Assembly: GCF_016894445.1 (NCBI RefSeq)
Contig: NZ_CP056775.1
Span: forward strand, 3,846,001-3,910,000
DNA from: Dyadobacter sandarakinus
GTDB lineage: Bacteria > Bacteroidota > Bacteroidia > Cytophagales > Spirosomataceae
Direction of reading: 5' to 3'
DNA: 64,000 nucleotides
The position numbers were made by a program, and so were the translations under genes. Positions 54,112 through 62,477 of the stretch are shown here, piece after piece; position 1 is the first letter of the stretch; the number at the start of each line of letters is the position of its first letter. A model generated the notes under the pieces. That model did not search any database. It was not told the DNA's origin and saw only the letters and a program-made list of their open reading frames with translations.

Positions 54112-54429
54112 GTTGCCAAACGTATTTGCCAGCCTGCGCTGATATTTGTTGATAAGGTTTATACATGATAATGAAAGCAATCAAAAGCGACAAAAGCAAA
54201 GAGATGGAATTACTGCTGAGCGGTATTCCTGTATTATCCCGCACGCAAGGTATTTCCAGACAATCCTCCGGATTCAGCCAGCATTTCCGAAGGCGGAACC
54301 TGATATAGCGTTCCGGGACATTTTTGCTGCCGCTGCTGCTACGATTTTTCAATTACCAGTTAAAACCATCAATACCGGGCACTTTCAGCACATATCCAAC
54401 CTGAACTTCGCCCTTTAACAAACAACAAG
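54112..54429. other. 318-bp gap between argC and argD
   Basis: The arginine operon is otherwise tight. A 47-codon plus frame (54165-54308, start MIMKAIKSDKSKEMELLLSG) is the only ORF worth noting; it is basic, matches no family I know and may be a remnant. No terminator hairpin or consensus promoter is evident. Confidence 0.45.
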
Positions 54430-55566
54430 ATGTCACATTTATTTGATGTTTATCCGATTTACGATATAGAGCCGGTGAAGGCGCAGGGAAGCTATTTATG
54501 GGATTCCAATGGTACCAAGTACCTGGACCTTTATGGCGGCCATGCAGTCATTTCCGTAGGACATTGTCATCCTTATTATGTTGAGAAGCTGACCGTCCAG
54601 CTCAATGCAATCAGCTTTTATTCCAACTCGGTTAAAATTTCCGCTCAGGAAGAGCTGGCCGAAAAACTGGGTGACCTCTCCGGTTATCCTGACTATAAAC
54701 TGTTTCTCTGTAACTCGGGCGCAGAGGCCAATGAAAATGCATTGAAACTGGCCTCCTTTCATAATGGCAGAACAAAGGTTGTCGCATTTACCAAATCATT
54801 CCATGGCCGTACTGCCGGCGCAGTAGCCGCTACTGACAATCCCGCCATCGTAGCCCCTGTCAACAACAACAAACACGTTACTTTCCTGCCATTTAACGAT
54901 GTGGAAGCACTTGAAGACGGCATTACAGAGGAAGTATGTGCCGTGATTGTGGAGGGGATACAGGGCGTGGGCGGTATCCACGTTTGTACCGACGAATTCC
55001 TGAAAGCACTCAGACGCAAATGTGACGAAACAGGCGCAATCCTGATCCTCGACAGCGTACAATGCGGTTACGGACGTACCGGAAAGTTTTTCTCGCACCA
55101 GTTCAGCGGCATTGATCCGGATATTATTTCCATGGCCAAAGGAATGGGCAACGGATTTCCGATAGGCGGTATCCTGATCTCTCCAAAGTTCAAGGCCAGC
55201 TACGGATTACTGGGTACTACCTTTGGCGGAAATCATCTTGCCTGTGCAGCCGGGGTGGCAGTGTTGGACATTATGAAAAATGAAAATTTGCTGGACAATG
55301 CAGCTCATGTCGGTGCGTATCTTTTTGAAGGATTAAAAAGCATTGGCGGCTACAAGGACCTCCGCGGCCGGGGACTGATGATCGGGATTGAATTTGATTT
55401 TCCTGTAAAAGACCTGCGTAACAAACTTTTATTTGAGCATAAGATGTTCACTGGAGTAGCCGGTACCAGTACGATCCGCCTGCTGCCTTCGCTGGCACTG
55501 GGACGTGAGGAGGCTGATATCTTCCTGGAAGCTTTGAAAAAAGAGCTGAGTGTAGCAACCGTTTAA
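54430..55566 (+). CDS. argD: N-acyl-ornithine aminotransferase (class III)
   Basis: A PLP enzyme of 378 residues that transaminates N-acyl-glutamate semialdehyde. PLP lysine is K237 (IISMAKGMGNGFPIGG). Other class III blocks are CNSGAEANENALKLA, SFHGRTAGAVAAT and the PLP-contacting Asp in LILDSVQCGYGRTG. In that last block the usual Asp-Glu-Val reads Asp-Ser-Val. Its place in the cluster fixes the role better than sequence, as related enzymes use ornithine, GABA or succinyl substrates. Confidence 0.93.
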   Translation: MSHLFDVYPIYDIEPVKAQGSYLWDSNGTKYLDLYGGHAVISVGHCHPYYVEKLTVQLNAISFYSNSVKISAQEELAEKLGDLSGYPDYKLFLCNSGAEANENALKLASFHNGRTKVVAFTKSFHGRTAGAVAATDNPAIVAPVNNNKHVTFLPFNDVEALEDGITEEVCAVIVEGIQGVGGIHVCTDEFLKALRRKCDETGAILILDSVQCGYGRTGKFFSHQFSGIDPDIISMAKGMGNGFPIGGILISPKFKASYGLLGTTFGGNHLACAAGVAVLDIMKNENLLDNAAHVGAYLFEGLKSIGGYKDLRGRGLMIGIEFDFPVKDLRNKLLFEHKMFTGVAGTSTIRLLPSLALGREEADIFLEALKKELSVATV

Positions 55567-55620
55567 CCATAAAACCATAAATGCGCCGGTCGTAACCTAA
55601 CATGCCCGGCACCATCATTG

Positions 55621-56571
55621 ATGAAAAACTTCCTTTCGATTAAAGACGTTACTGATCTTAATCAACTCATCACCAGCGGAATTACAGCCAAGCGCGATCC
55701 ATTTGCAGATGCAGCACTGGGAAAAAACAAAACCATTGGACTGCTGTTCTTCAATTCGAGCCTGCGGACAAGGCTGAGCACGCAAAAAGCGGCGCAAAAT
55801 CTTGGTCTGAACGTGATTACCATGAATGTGGGCCAGGATGGCTGGGGATTGGAAATGGAGGAAGGCGTGATCATGAACGGTGATAAGGCTGAGCACGTGA
55901 AGGAAGCCGCGGCCGTAATCGGAAGCTATTGCGATATCATTGGTATCCGTTCTTTTGCAGGTTTGCAGGACAGGGAGAAAGATTATGCTGAAATCGTTTT
56001 CAGCCAGTTTCAGAAATACGGCGGGGTGCCGATCATCAATCTGGAATCTGCGACAAGGCATCCGCTGCAATCGCTCGCAGACTGCATTACCATCGAAGAA
56101 TTCAGGATCAAACAGCGCCCCAAGGTAGTACTCACCTGGCTTCCCCATTTCAAGGCACTGCCGCAGGCCGTAGCCAATTCTTTTTGTGAATGGATGAACC
56201 CCATGGATGTAGAGCTGGTCATTACTCACCCTGAGGGCTACGATCTTGCGCCGGAATTTGTAGGTAAAGGTCAGGTGATCTATGATCAGGATAAAGCGCT
56301 GGAAGGTGCGGATTTTGTATATGGTAAAAATTGGTCGTCGTACCGCCAGTACGGGCAGGTGCTCACCCATGATCCCTCGTGGATGATTACAGAAGCCAAA
56401 ATGTCGCTGACGGATAATGGTAAATTCATGCATTGCCTGCCGCTGCGCCGCAATGTGAAAGTTGCCGATGAGGTACTCGATGGGCCGAGGTCCATTGTAA
56501 TTGAACAGGCCGCCAACCGCGAATGGTCGGCACAGGCAGCATTGAAGGAAGTGTTGATTGGGTTACAGTAA
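55621..56571 (+). CDS. argF': N-acyl-L-ornithine carbamoyltransferase
   Basis: This transfers carbamoyl phosphate to N-acetyl- or N-succinyl-ornithine, the special Bacteroidota/Xanthomonas variant of the pathway. From the ATG at 55621 the protein has 316 residues; a TTG one codon earlier is possible. The carbamoyl-phosphate motif is FNSSLRTRLSTQKAAQNLG, with later HCLPLRRNVKVADEVLD. The loop that sets acyl-group choice reads MNGDKAEH, with Ala at residue 90. Bacteroides fragilis N-succinyl enzyme has Pro90 and the Xanthomonas N-acetyl enzyme Glu92 there. Substrate is thus undecided, with succinyl favoured by the lack of Glu. Confidence 0.92.
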   Translation: MKNFLSIKDVTDLNQLITSGITAKRDPFADAALGKNKTIGLLFFNSSLRTRLSTQKAAQNLGLNVITMNVGQDGWGLEMEEGVIMNGDKAEHVKEAAAVIGSYCDIIGIRSFAGLQDREKDYAEIVFSQFQKYGGVPIINLESATRHPLQSLADCITIEEFRIKQRPKVVLTWLPHFKALPQAVANSFCEWMNPMDVELVITHPEGYDLAPEFVGKGQVIYDQDKALEGADFVYGKNWSSYRQYGQVLTHDPSWMITEAKMSLTDNGKFMHCLPLRRNVKVADEVLDGPRSIVIEQAANREWSAQAALKEVLIGLQ

Positions 56572-56615
56572 AATGGAAGGAGCGTAAATCTCCTGTCAAT
56601 AAATTGAAAAAAGAA

Positions 56616-57686
56616 ATGAGCAGTGCGACATTGGCCCGGCCAACCACTATAAAAGACGAGGATTTTACCAGAAAAACGGGTGTTCTGATCGTTAACCTGG
56701 GAACCCCCGACAGCCCGTCGGTGCCGGATGTACGCCGCTACCTGAGGCAGTTCCTGATGGACGAGCGTGTGATTGATATCCCATATCTGAACAGGTGGTT
56801 TCTGATCAACACGATCATTGCCCCTTTCCGGGCTCCCAAATCAGCAAAGGTTTACAGGCAGCTATGGCGGCCGGATGGTTCACCCCTGAAAATTTATGGT
56901 TATTCTGTAAAGGAGAAACTGCAGCAGCGCCTAGGCCCGGGCTATGTGGTTGAACTCGGCATGCGCTACCAGAATCCGAGCATTGCGTCAGCGCTGGCAA
57001 AGCTGCGGCAAGAATGCTTGTCAGACATCATTGTAGTACCATTTTTTCCGCAGTATGCTTCTGCGTCCACCGGGTCAGTGTATAAAGAGGTAATGCGGCT
57101 GGTACAGGACTGGGAAGTACTGCCTGAAATCCGGTTTGTCAACAGGTTCCTGGATCATCCAAAGTTCATTGAAGGGTTTGCCCAGCTTGGCCGGAAGTAT
57201 ATGGCACAGCACGATTTTGATCATTTTGTGTTCAGCTACCACGGAATCCCCGAGCGGCAGATCACTAAGGGAGATGTTACCGGAAGCTTTTGTCAGTTTG
57301 GAAGCTGCTGCAACCAGCTGGATCATCGCAACCAGCACTGTTACCGCGCCCAATGCTTTGAGACAACCCGCCTCCTGGTAAAAGCAATGAATATCCCCGA
57401 AGGAAAATACACGACCTGCTTTCAGTCAAGGCTTGGCAAGACGCCCTGGATTAAACCCTACACGGATGAGATCATACCCGAACTGACTCAGAAAGGGATC
57501 AGGAGCGCGCTGGCTTTTTCACCTTCCTTTGTAGCCGATTGCCTTGAAACTACCATCGAGGTAGGAGAAGAATATAAAGAACTTTTTGAGAAGAATGGCG
57601 GCACGCACTGGCAACTGGTCGAAAGCCTGAATGACAGTGATATCTGGGTGGAAGCCGTCCAGGATATGGTAAAAAATCCGGCTTAA
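56616..57686 (+). CDS. hemH: Ferrochelatase
   Basis: HemH inserts ferrous iron into protoporphyrin IX, the last step of heme synthesis. From the ATG at 56616 the protein has 356 residues; the frame is open to 56523 but that part overlaps the carbamoyltransferase gene. Conserved blocks: TGVLIVNLGTPDSPSVPDVRRYLRQFL, the catalytic His in HFVFSYHGIPERQ, CFQSRLGKTPWIKPYTDE and SFVADCLETTIEVGEEYKELF. It follows the arginine genes by 45 bp and ends in a terminator. Confidence 0.95.
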   Translation: MSSATLARPTTIKDEDFTRKTGVLIVNLGTPDSPSVPDVRRYLRQFLMDERVIDIPYLNRWFLINTIIAPFRAPKSAKVYRQLWRPDGSPLKIYGYSVKEKLQQRLGPGYVVELGMRYQNPSIASALAKLRQECLSDIIVVPFFPQYASASTGSVYKEVMRLVQDWEVLPEIRFVNRFLDHPKFIEGFAQLGRKYMAQHDFDHFVFSYHGIPERQITKGDVTGSFCQFGSCCNQLDHRNQHCYRAQCFETTRLLVKAMNIPEGKYTTCFQSRLGKTPWIKPYTDEIIPELTQKGIRSALAFSPSFVADCLETTIEVGEEYKELFEKNGGTHWQLVESLNDSDIWVEAVQDMVKNPA

Positions 57687-57700
57687 CGCCGGATCTTTTT
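57677..57700 (+). terminator. Terminator after hemH
   Basis: ATCCGGC pairs with GCCGGAT around TTAA-C, followed by CTTTTT. The hemH stop codon lies in the loop, so the reading frame runs into the hairpin. Confidence 0.85.
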
Positions 57701-57702
57701 AT

Positions 57703-58851
57703 TTAAAAAGCAATGCTTTCTTTTTTATAAATGTCTGCCAGCGTTTGTACCGCGTAGTCGATTTCAGCTTCCGTATTATATTTTCCGAAAGAAAAACGCA
57801 CATTGGCCCGGTCAGCATCGATCGGCAACTGGCCGAGTACGTGTGAGCCAATCTCCGTGCCGCTCGAACACGCGCTTCCACCCGACACAGCAATGCCCGC
57901 AATATCCAGGTTAAAAAGGAGCATGTCGCTGATATCCGAAGATGGTAAGCTCACATTCAGCACGGTATAAAGACTCTTATCCAGGTCGCCCGAATTTCCA
58001 TTGAAAGTGATTCCTTCAATCTGCTCACGCAATTTCGCGATCATTCTGGCTTTCAGTCCTTCGATATGACTGCGATGCGCGTCCATATCCCGGTAGGCAA
58101 TTTCAAGTGCTTTCGCCAGGCCGGCAATTCCATATACATTTTCGGTACCGCCGCGCATGTTACGCTCCTGGGCACCGCCGTGTACAAAAGGCGCAATCCG
58201 GATGCCGGGTCTTACATATAGAAATCCTACACCTTTCGGGCCGTTGAACTTGTGTGCGGCACCGACGATGAAATGTGTTTTCAGCTTTTGCAGATCGTGC
58301 CGGTAGTGCCCCATGGTTTGTACCGTATCACTATGAAAAATAGCATCGTACTTTTCACAAATATCCCCCACAGCTTCCAGGTCCAGCAGATTACCGATTT
58401 CATTGTTACCGTGCATGAGTGAAACCAGCGAGCGCGGATGACTTGCCAGGAGACTTTCCAAATGGGCCAGGTCCACTTCTCCTTTTTCATTCAGGTCGAC
58501 AAAGCTCAATGCGATGTGTCCTGATTTATGCAAATGTTCGAGTGTATGCAGCACGGCATGATGCTCGATACGTGAAGTAATGGCATGTTTGAGTCCGAAG
58601 GTTTCAATGCTGCAGCGGATTGCCGTATTATCGGCCTCGGTACCTCCGGATGTAAAAAAGATTTCTGCCGGAGCCACATTGAGGATACCTGCGATGGCTT
58701 TGCGGGCACGTTCTACGGATGAGCGCACGGAACGTCCGTAGGCATGGATTGAAGAGGGATTGCCAAACTGCTCTTTCATGAGCGGGATCATCACATCCAG
58801 TACTTCGGGATCTAGTGGTGTGGTAGCGGCATTATCCAGATAAACTTTCAT
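57703..58851 (-). CDS. Cysteine desulfurase (NifS/IscS type)
   Basis: A 382-residue PLP enzyme that takes sulfur from cysteine for Fe-S clusters and thio-cofactors. The PLP lysine is K201 (GAAHKFNGPKGVGFLY); the catalytic Cys is C328 in SGGSACSSGTEIGSHVL. Start YLDNAATTPLDPEVLD and TSGGTEADNTAI are standard. The long Cys loop places it in the IscS/NifS group rather than SufS. There is no adjacent iscU. It is convergent with hemH and 35 bp after glmM. Confidence 0.93.
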   Translation of the reverse strand: MKVYLDNAATTPLDPEVLDVMIPLMKEQFGNPSSIHAYGRSVRSSVERARKAIAGILNVAPAEIFFTSGGTEADNTAIRCSIETFGLKHAITSRIEHHAVLHTLEHLHKSGHIALSFVDLNEKGEVDLAHLESLLASHPRSLVSLMHGNNEIGNLLDLEAVGDICEKYDAIFHSDTVQTMGHYRHDLQKLKTHFIVGAAHKFNGPKGVGFLYVRPGIRIAPFVHGGAQERNMRGGTENVYGIAGLAKALEIAYRDMDAHRSHIEGLKARMIAKLREQIEGITFNGNSGDLDKSLYTVLNVSLPSSDISDMLLFNLDIAGIAVSGGSACSSGTEIGSHVLGQLPIDADRANVRFSFGKYNTEAEIDYAVQTLADIYKKESIAF

Positions 58852-58886
58852 ATCTGTAAATATCAGATTGGTAATTGCCCGGAGGC

Positions 58887-60290
58887 TTATTTTTTAGGCT
58901 CCGAAATAATCTCCTTGATGTCGGAAATAATCTTGTTGGCCAGGTTGGTAGCAGTAGTCTGTGTTTCAGACTCTGAATAGATCCGGATAATAGGTTCCGT
59001 ATTCGATCTGCGCAGGTGTACCCACTCGCGGTCAAACTCAATCCTGACGCCATCAACTGTATTCAGCGGCTGCTTGGAGTAGCGGGTCTGAATGCGGCTC
59101 AGGATGTTATCGACATTGATATCCGGCGTCAGCTCGATCTTGTTTTTTGAAATATAATAGTTCGGATAAGAGCGGCGCAATACGGAGGCTGTCTTTCCGA
59201 ATTTGGCCAGGTGCGTAAGGAACAGCGCAATACCTACCAGTGCGTCACGGCCGTAGTGGCTTTCTGGGTATATGACGCCTCCGTTGCCCTCTCCCCCGAT
59301 CACTGCACCATTCTCTTTCATTGCATTCACTACATTCACCTCTCCTACTGCTGATGCAAAGTACTTGCCGCCGGCTTTCAGCGTCACATCACGCAATGCA
59401 GCCGTAGAGGAAAGATTGGATACCGAGTTGCCCGGCGTATTTTTAAGTACATAGTCGGCAACTGCGACCAGGGTATATTCCTCGCCGAAAGGCGTACCAT
59501 CCTCGCACATCAATGCAAGTCTGTCTACATCCGGATCCACAACGACACCCAGGTTATAAGAACCATTGTTCAGCTCCTTGCTGATTTCCCTCAGGTGTTC
59601 GGGAAGCGGCTCCGGATTATGGGCAAAATTGCCTGTCGGGTCACAGTTCAGCTTTTTAATATTTTTTACCTCTACACCCAATGCTTCCAGCAGCATGGGC
59701 ACCACAATGCCGCCGGTAGAGTTTACGGCATCCACTACAATCTTGAAATGTGCATTCCGGATTGCCTCGGTGTCTACCAGTGCAAGTCCGAGAATGTGGT
59801 CAATGTGCTTTTGCAGGTAAGTATCGTCTGTGCTATATGTACCCAGTTTTTTAACGTCAACAAATGCAAAATCCTCTGCCTCGGCAATAGCGAGTACTTC
59901 TTCTCCTTCCGATCCTGAGATGAACTCTCCCTCATGGTTAAGCAGTTTCAGGGCATTCCATTGAATGGGGTTATGGCTGGCCGTCAGGATAATTCCGCCT
60001 GCGGCTTTTTCTGCAGTGACAGCAAGCTCCACGGTAGGCGTGGTAGAAAGTCCCAGATCGATCACGTGAAGCCCTACTCCCTGCAAAGTTCCGGCCACGA
60101 GCCGGCTCACCATTTCACCGGAAAGGCGGGCGTCGCGGCCAATGATAACTTTTGCATTCTGGGGAGTGGTACGCCTGAGCCAGGTTCCGTATGCCGCAGC
60201 AAATTTGACAACATCAATCGAAGTCAGTCCCTCGCCAGATTTCCCACCCACTATACCTCTGATTCCTGAGATAGATTTGATTAACGTCAC
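58887..60290 (-). CDS. glmM: Phosphoglucosamine mutase
   Basis: GlmM interconverts glucosamine-6- and glucosamine-1-phosphate for peptidoglycan and lipid A precursors. The 467-residue protein has the phosphoserine S105 in ILTASHNPIQWNALK, the magnesium loop DPDVDRLALM, the sugar loop GGEGNGGVIYPESHYGRDAL, and the phosphate-binding C-terminal loop LRRSNTEPIIRIYSES. The start codon is GTG. The phosphomannomutase family is hard to subdivide, but the sequence fits the Bacteroidota GlmM form. Confidence 0.9.
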   Translation of the reverse strand: MTLIKSISGIRGIVGGKSGEGLTSIDVVKFAAAYGTWLRRTTPQNAKVIIGRDARLSGEMVSRLVAGTLQGVGLHVIDLGLSTTPTVELAVTAEKAAGGIILTASHNPIQWNALKLLNHEGEFISGSEGEEVLAIAEAEDFAFVDVKKLGTYSTDDTYLQKHIDHILGLALVDTEAIRNAHFKIVVDAVNSTGGIVVPMLLEALGVEVKNIKKLNCDPTGNFAHNPEPLPEHLREISKELNNGSYNLGVVVDPDVDRLALMCEDGTPFGEEYTLVAVADYVLKNTPGNSVSNLSSTAALRDVTLKAGGKYFASAVGEVNVVNAMKENGAVIGGEGNGGVIYPESHYGRDALVGIALFLTHLAKFGKTASVLRRSYPNYYISKNKIELTPDINVDNILSRIQTRYSKQPLNTVDGVRIEFDREWVHLRRSNTEPIIRIYSESETQTTATNLANKIISDIKEIISEPKK

Positions 60291-60319
60291 GATATAAAAA
60301 TCCTCGGTTTGATAGAAAG

Positions 60320-60327
60320 CAAAAATA
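60320..60327 (-). promoter_or_regulatory. Candidate -7 promoter element of glmM
   Basis: On the minus strand TATTTTTG fits TAnnTTTG exactly, about 30 bp before the GTG start. I see no convincing -33 element. Confidence 0.45.
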
Positions 60328-60470
60328 CTAATTTCCCTCTTTGGAGTGAGGTTTTTTCTTCATACAATACAGTATACGGACCGATAAATATACATTTACC
60401 GCCTTACGCATTTCACTGTACTAAAGGAAACCTCAGCGCCGCCGGGATCGTTTCCCGGACTACCAATCTT

Positions 60471-61211
60471 TTACTGCGCGGCCTGCTCCAGTTTACTGAA
60501 CACGGTCCCCATCCATTCCATAGGCAGCTTGTGCACAGAGTTGCTCAGCAATGCGCTCCATTGCTTACCCACATAGTCGAGGTCATCTTTTTCAAACCGG
60601 TGCTCCACGATCTGGAAAGAATCACGCTCATACAGTACAACGTCAATCGGGTAGTCGACATCATTGGAACTGACGCGCGTAGAATCAAAGGACAGAAAAC
60701 CTATTTTTAATGCATCCTGCATGGAGCTGTCGAATTTGAGACTGCGGTACAGCAGCGGTTTTCCGTAGCCCGAATTGCCTATAATGATAAAAGGGGAACC
60801 TTCATCGCCTACCTCCACCCAGTTACCTTCCGGGTACAGCAAAAAAAGCTTGTGCTCACTGTCATTTTCAAGCTGGCCGCCTACGATTGCAAACAGGTTG
60901 AAAGCCAGTCCGGCTGCATTCAGCGCGCGCCGGTCTTCTTCGGCAACCCGCCTGACCTGCTCACCCAGTGCATTCACGGCCTTGTATATCTTGTCAAATG
61001 ATGCTTCACGCTCTTCCAGCACCTCCTTAAAGTACGTAATTGCCTTGTCACGCACGGACCGCAGCCCCGAGGTCATGATGAAGATGGAGTGCTTGTCTGA
61101 CTGATAAACAGAAACCTTCTTGTTGGTAGATACTTCCGTTCCGGAGGTGAGGCGGGTATCTGCAATGGCAACCAGGCCGGTCGCCAGTTTAATGCCTAAG
61201 CAATAAGTCAT
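60471..61211 (-). CDS. Anbu-type proteasome-like peptidase
   Basis: A 246-residue Ntn-hydrolase of the ancestral beta-subunit (Anbu) class. The start MTYCLGIKLATGLVAIADTRLTSG puts the nucleophilic Thr at residue 2, exposed after Met removal. Further proteasome-fold features are KKVSVYQSDKHSIFIMTSGLRSVRDKAITYF and GNSGYGKPLLYRSL. Anbu particles form open helical rings in other bacteria; their substrates are unknown. It lies 46 bp after the alpha-E gene, a partner typical of Anbu loci; the usual ATP-grasp and transglutaminase genes are missing. Confidence 0.9.
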   Translation of the reverse strand: MTYCLGIKLATGLVAIADTRLTSGTEVSTNKKVSVYQSDKHSIFIMTSGLRSVRDKAITYFKEVLEEREASFDKIYKAVNALGEQVRRVAEEDRRALNAAGLAFNLFAIVGGQLENDSEHKLFLLYPEGNWVEVGDEGSPFIIIGNSGYGKPLLYRSLKFDSSMQDALKIGFLSFDSTRVSSNDVDYPIDVVLYERDSFQIVEHRFEKDDLDYVGKQWSALLSNSVHKLPMEWMGTVFSKLEQAAQ

Positions 61212-61257
61212 TTCTATGCGGCTCTGATGGATAGGGTCGCTAAGATAGAAAAGATTA

Positions 61258-62262
61258 TCAGTTCATCCACTGGCTTCTTGAGTGCCCCATGGACTGGCTT
61301 TGGGACATGCCCGTTTCAAGTCCGAAATACACACCAAAAATGGCATTATCGACCTCATTATTCCTGATTTGGAATTTGTCCAAATATTCGTGCAGGCCCA
61401 TTTTGAATATCTCGTCCACCTCCACAAATTCCAGCTCGCTGCGGATTTTGCTCAGTGCGCGCTCGGCAGGATTGCTGTATCCACGCTCGGGAATGGAGCC
61501 GCCGATGGCATACAGCGAGAGCTCCGCCTGGCGCACGCAATAGGCAATTGAGCGCGGAAAAAGCTTGTCCAGGATCAGGAAAGCCACAATATTCATGGGC
61601 GTCAGCGCACTGTGCGTTTGGCGGTACATGTTGTAGGCACTTACTGATTTGAGCACGGCGGTCCAGAGCATCAGGTCGAGCGTGGAGCCGGAAGTACCCG
61701 AGTCCTGCAGAAGTGTGAAGTACTTGACATCCAGGAACCGCGAACATTTATCGGCACGCTCGATATGGCGCCCCAGCCGGCCAAAATGCCAGGCTTCATT
61801 CCGGGTGATGGAGGTATCGACCACGCCGTGGAACAGCTGGCAGTTTTTACGGATATCGGTAAAAAATGCCTGCATATGGTCCATATTGCGGAAATCCTCA
61901 GGGGAAGTGCTGCGCAATGAAAGATAGAAGGTGTTGATCGTCTCCCACATTTCCTTTGAGATTGCCTCGCGGATGGTACGGGCATTCTCGCGAGCCTCAT
62001 ACAGGCAGCTGATGATAGAATTAGGATTACGCTTATCGAACGTCATAAAATGAATAACGTCCTCTTTGGTAGGTTTTTCGAAGTATTTATAAAAAAGAAA
62101 ATGATCCGCCGTAGCAATCAGCAGCGGCTCCCATTGTTCGTCAACATCCGGTGGCAGGTCGAGGGCCAGGTTAAAATTAACTCCTACAAAGCGGGCGTAA
62201 TTTTCAGCACGCTCCATGTAACGGTTCATCCAGTAAATTGAATTGGCAACTCGGCTCAGCAT
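61258..62262 (-). CDS. Alpha-E domain-containing protein (Anbu partner)
   Basis: A 334-residue, all-helical protein of the Alpha-E family (formerly DUF403). The start MLSRVANSIYWMNRYMERAENYARFVGVNFNL is the family hallmark; HFGRLGRHIERADKCSRFLDVKYF and HSALTPMNIVAFLILDKLFPRSIAYCV follow. Alpha-E proteins are found with circularly permuted ATP-grasp enzymes and Anbu, and are thought to belong to a peptide-ligase/protease pathway; the chemistry is unproven. It is upstream of the Anbu gene in a likely two-gene operon. Confidence 0.92.
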   Translation of the reverse strand: MLSRVANSIYWMNRYMERAENYARFVGVNFNLALDLPPDVDEQWEPLLIATADHFLFYKYFEKPTKEDVIHFMTFDKRNPNSIISCLYEARENARTIREAISKEMWETINTFYLSLRSTSPEDFRNMDHMQAFFTDIRKNCQLFHGVVDTSITRNEAWHFGRLGRHIERADKCSRFLDVKYFTLLQDSGTSGSTLDLMLWTAVLKSVSAYNMYRQTHSALTPMNIVAFLILDKLFPRSIAYCVRQAELSLYAIGGSIPERGYSNPAERALSKIRSELEFVEVDEIFKMGLHEYLDKFQIRNNEVDNAIFGVYFGLETGMSQSQSMGHSRSQWMN

Positions 62263-62477
62263 AAACGCAATATTGACTTTAAATATCTAAATCAGAATAA
62301 ACATTAGGCGATCAAATCAAAATACCTAATAAAATTTTGCAAATACAAGAACATGCGAAAAGTCCCACATCGTCTTTGAATATTATCATAGGATAAAAAA
62401 TCGAAGTGCAACTTGCTTTATGCCGTAAACTTCTAATTTTTGTAAAATAACAATCCATCCCATAAACCGGTATTTCC

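Noticed and set aside
55615..56433. 272-codon minus-strand ORF opposite the carbamoyltransferase
   Set aside because: It is a complementary-frame artefact; the plus-strand gene has all family motifs.
56523..56615. Upstream extension of hemH
   Set aside because: It overlaps the carbamoyltransferase gene and precedes the conserved ferrochelatase start block by too much.
60442..60458. CCGGGA/TCCCGG hairpin after the Anbu gene as a terminator
   Set aside because: Only six base pairs and no T-run on the minus strand; not strong enough to list.
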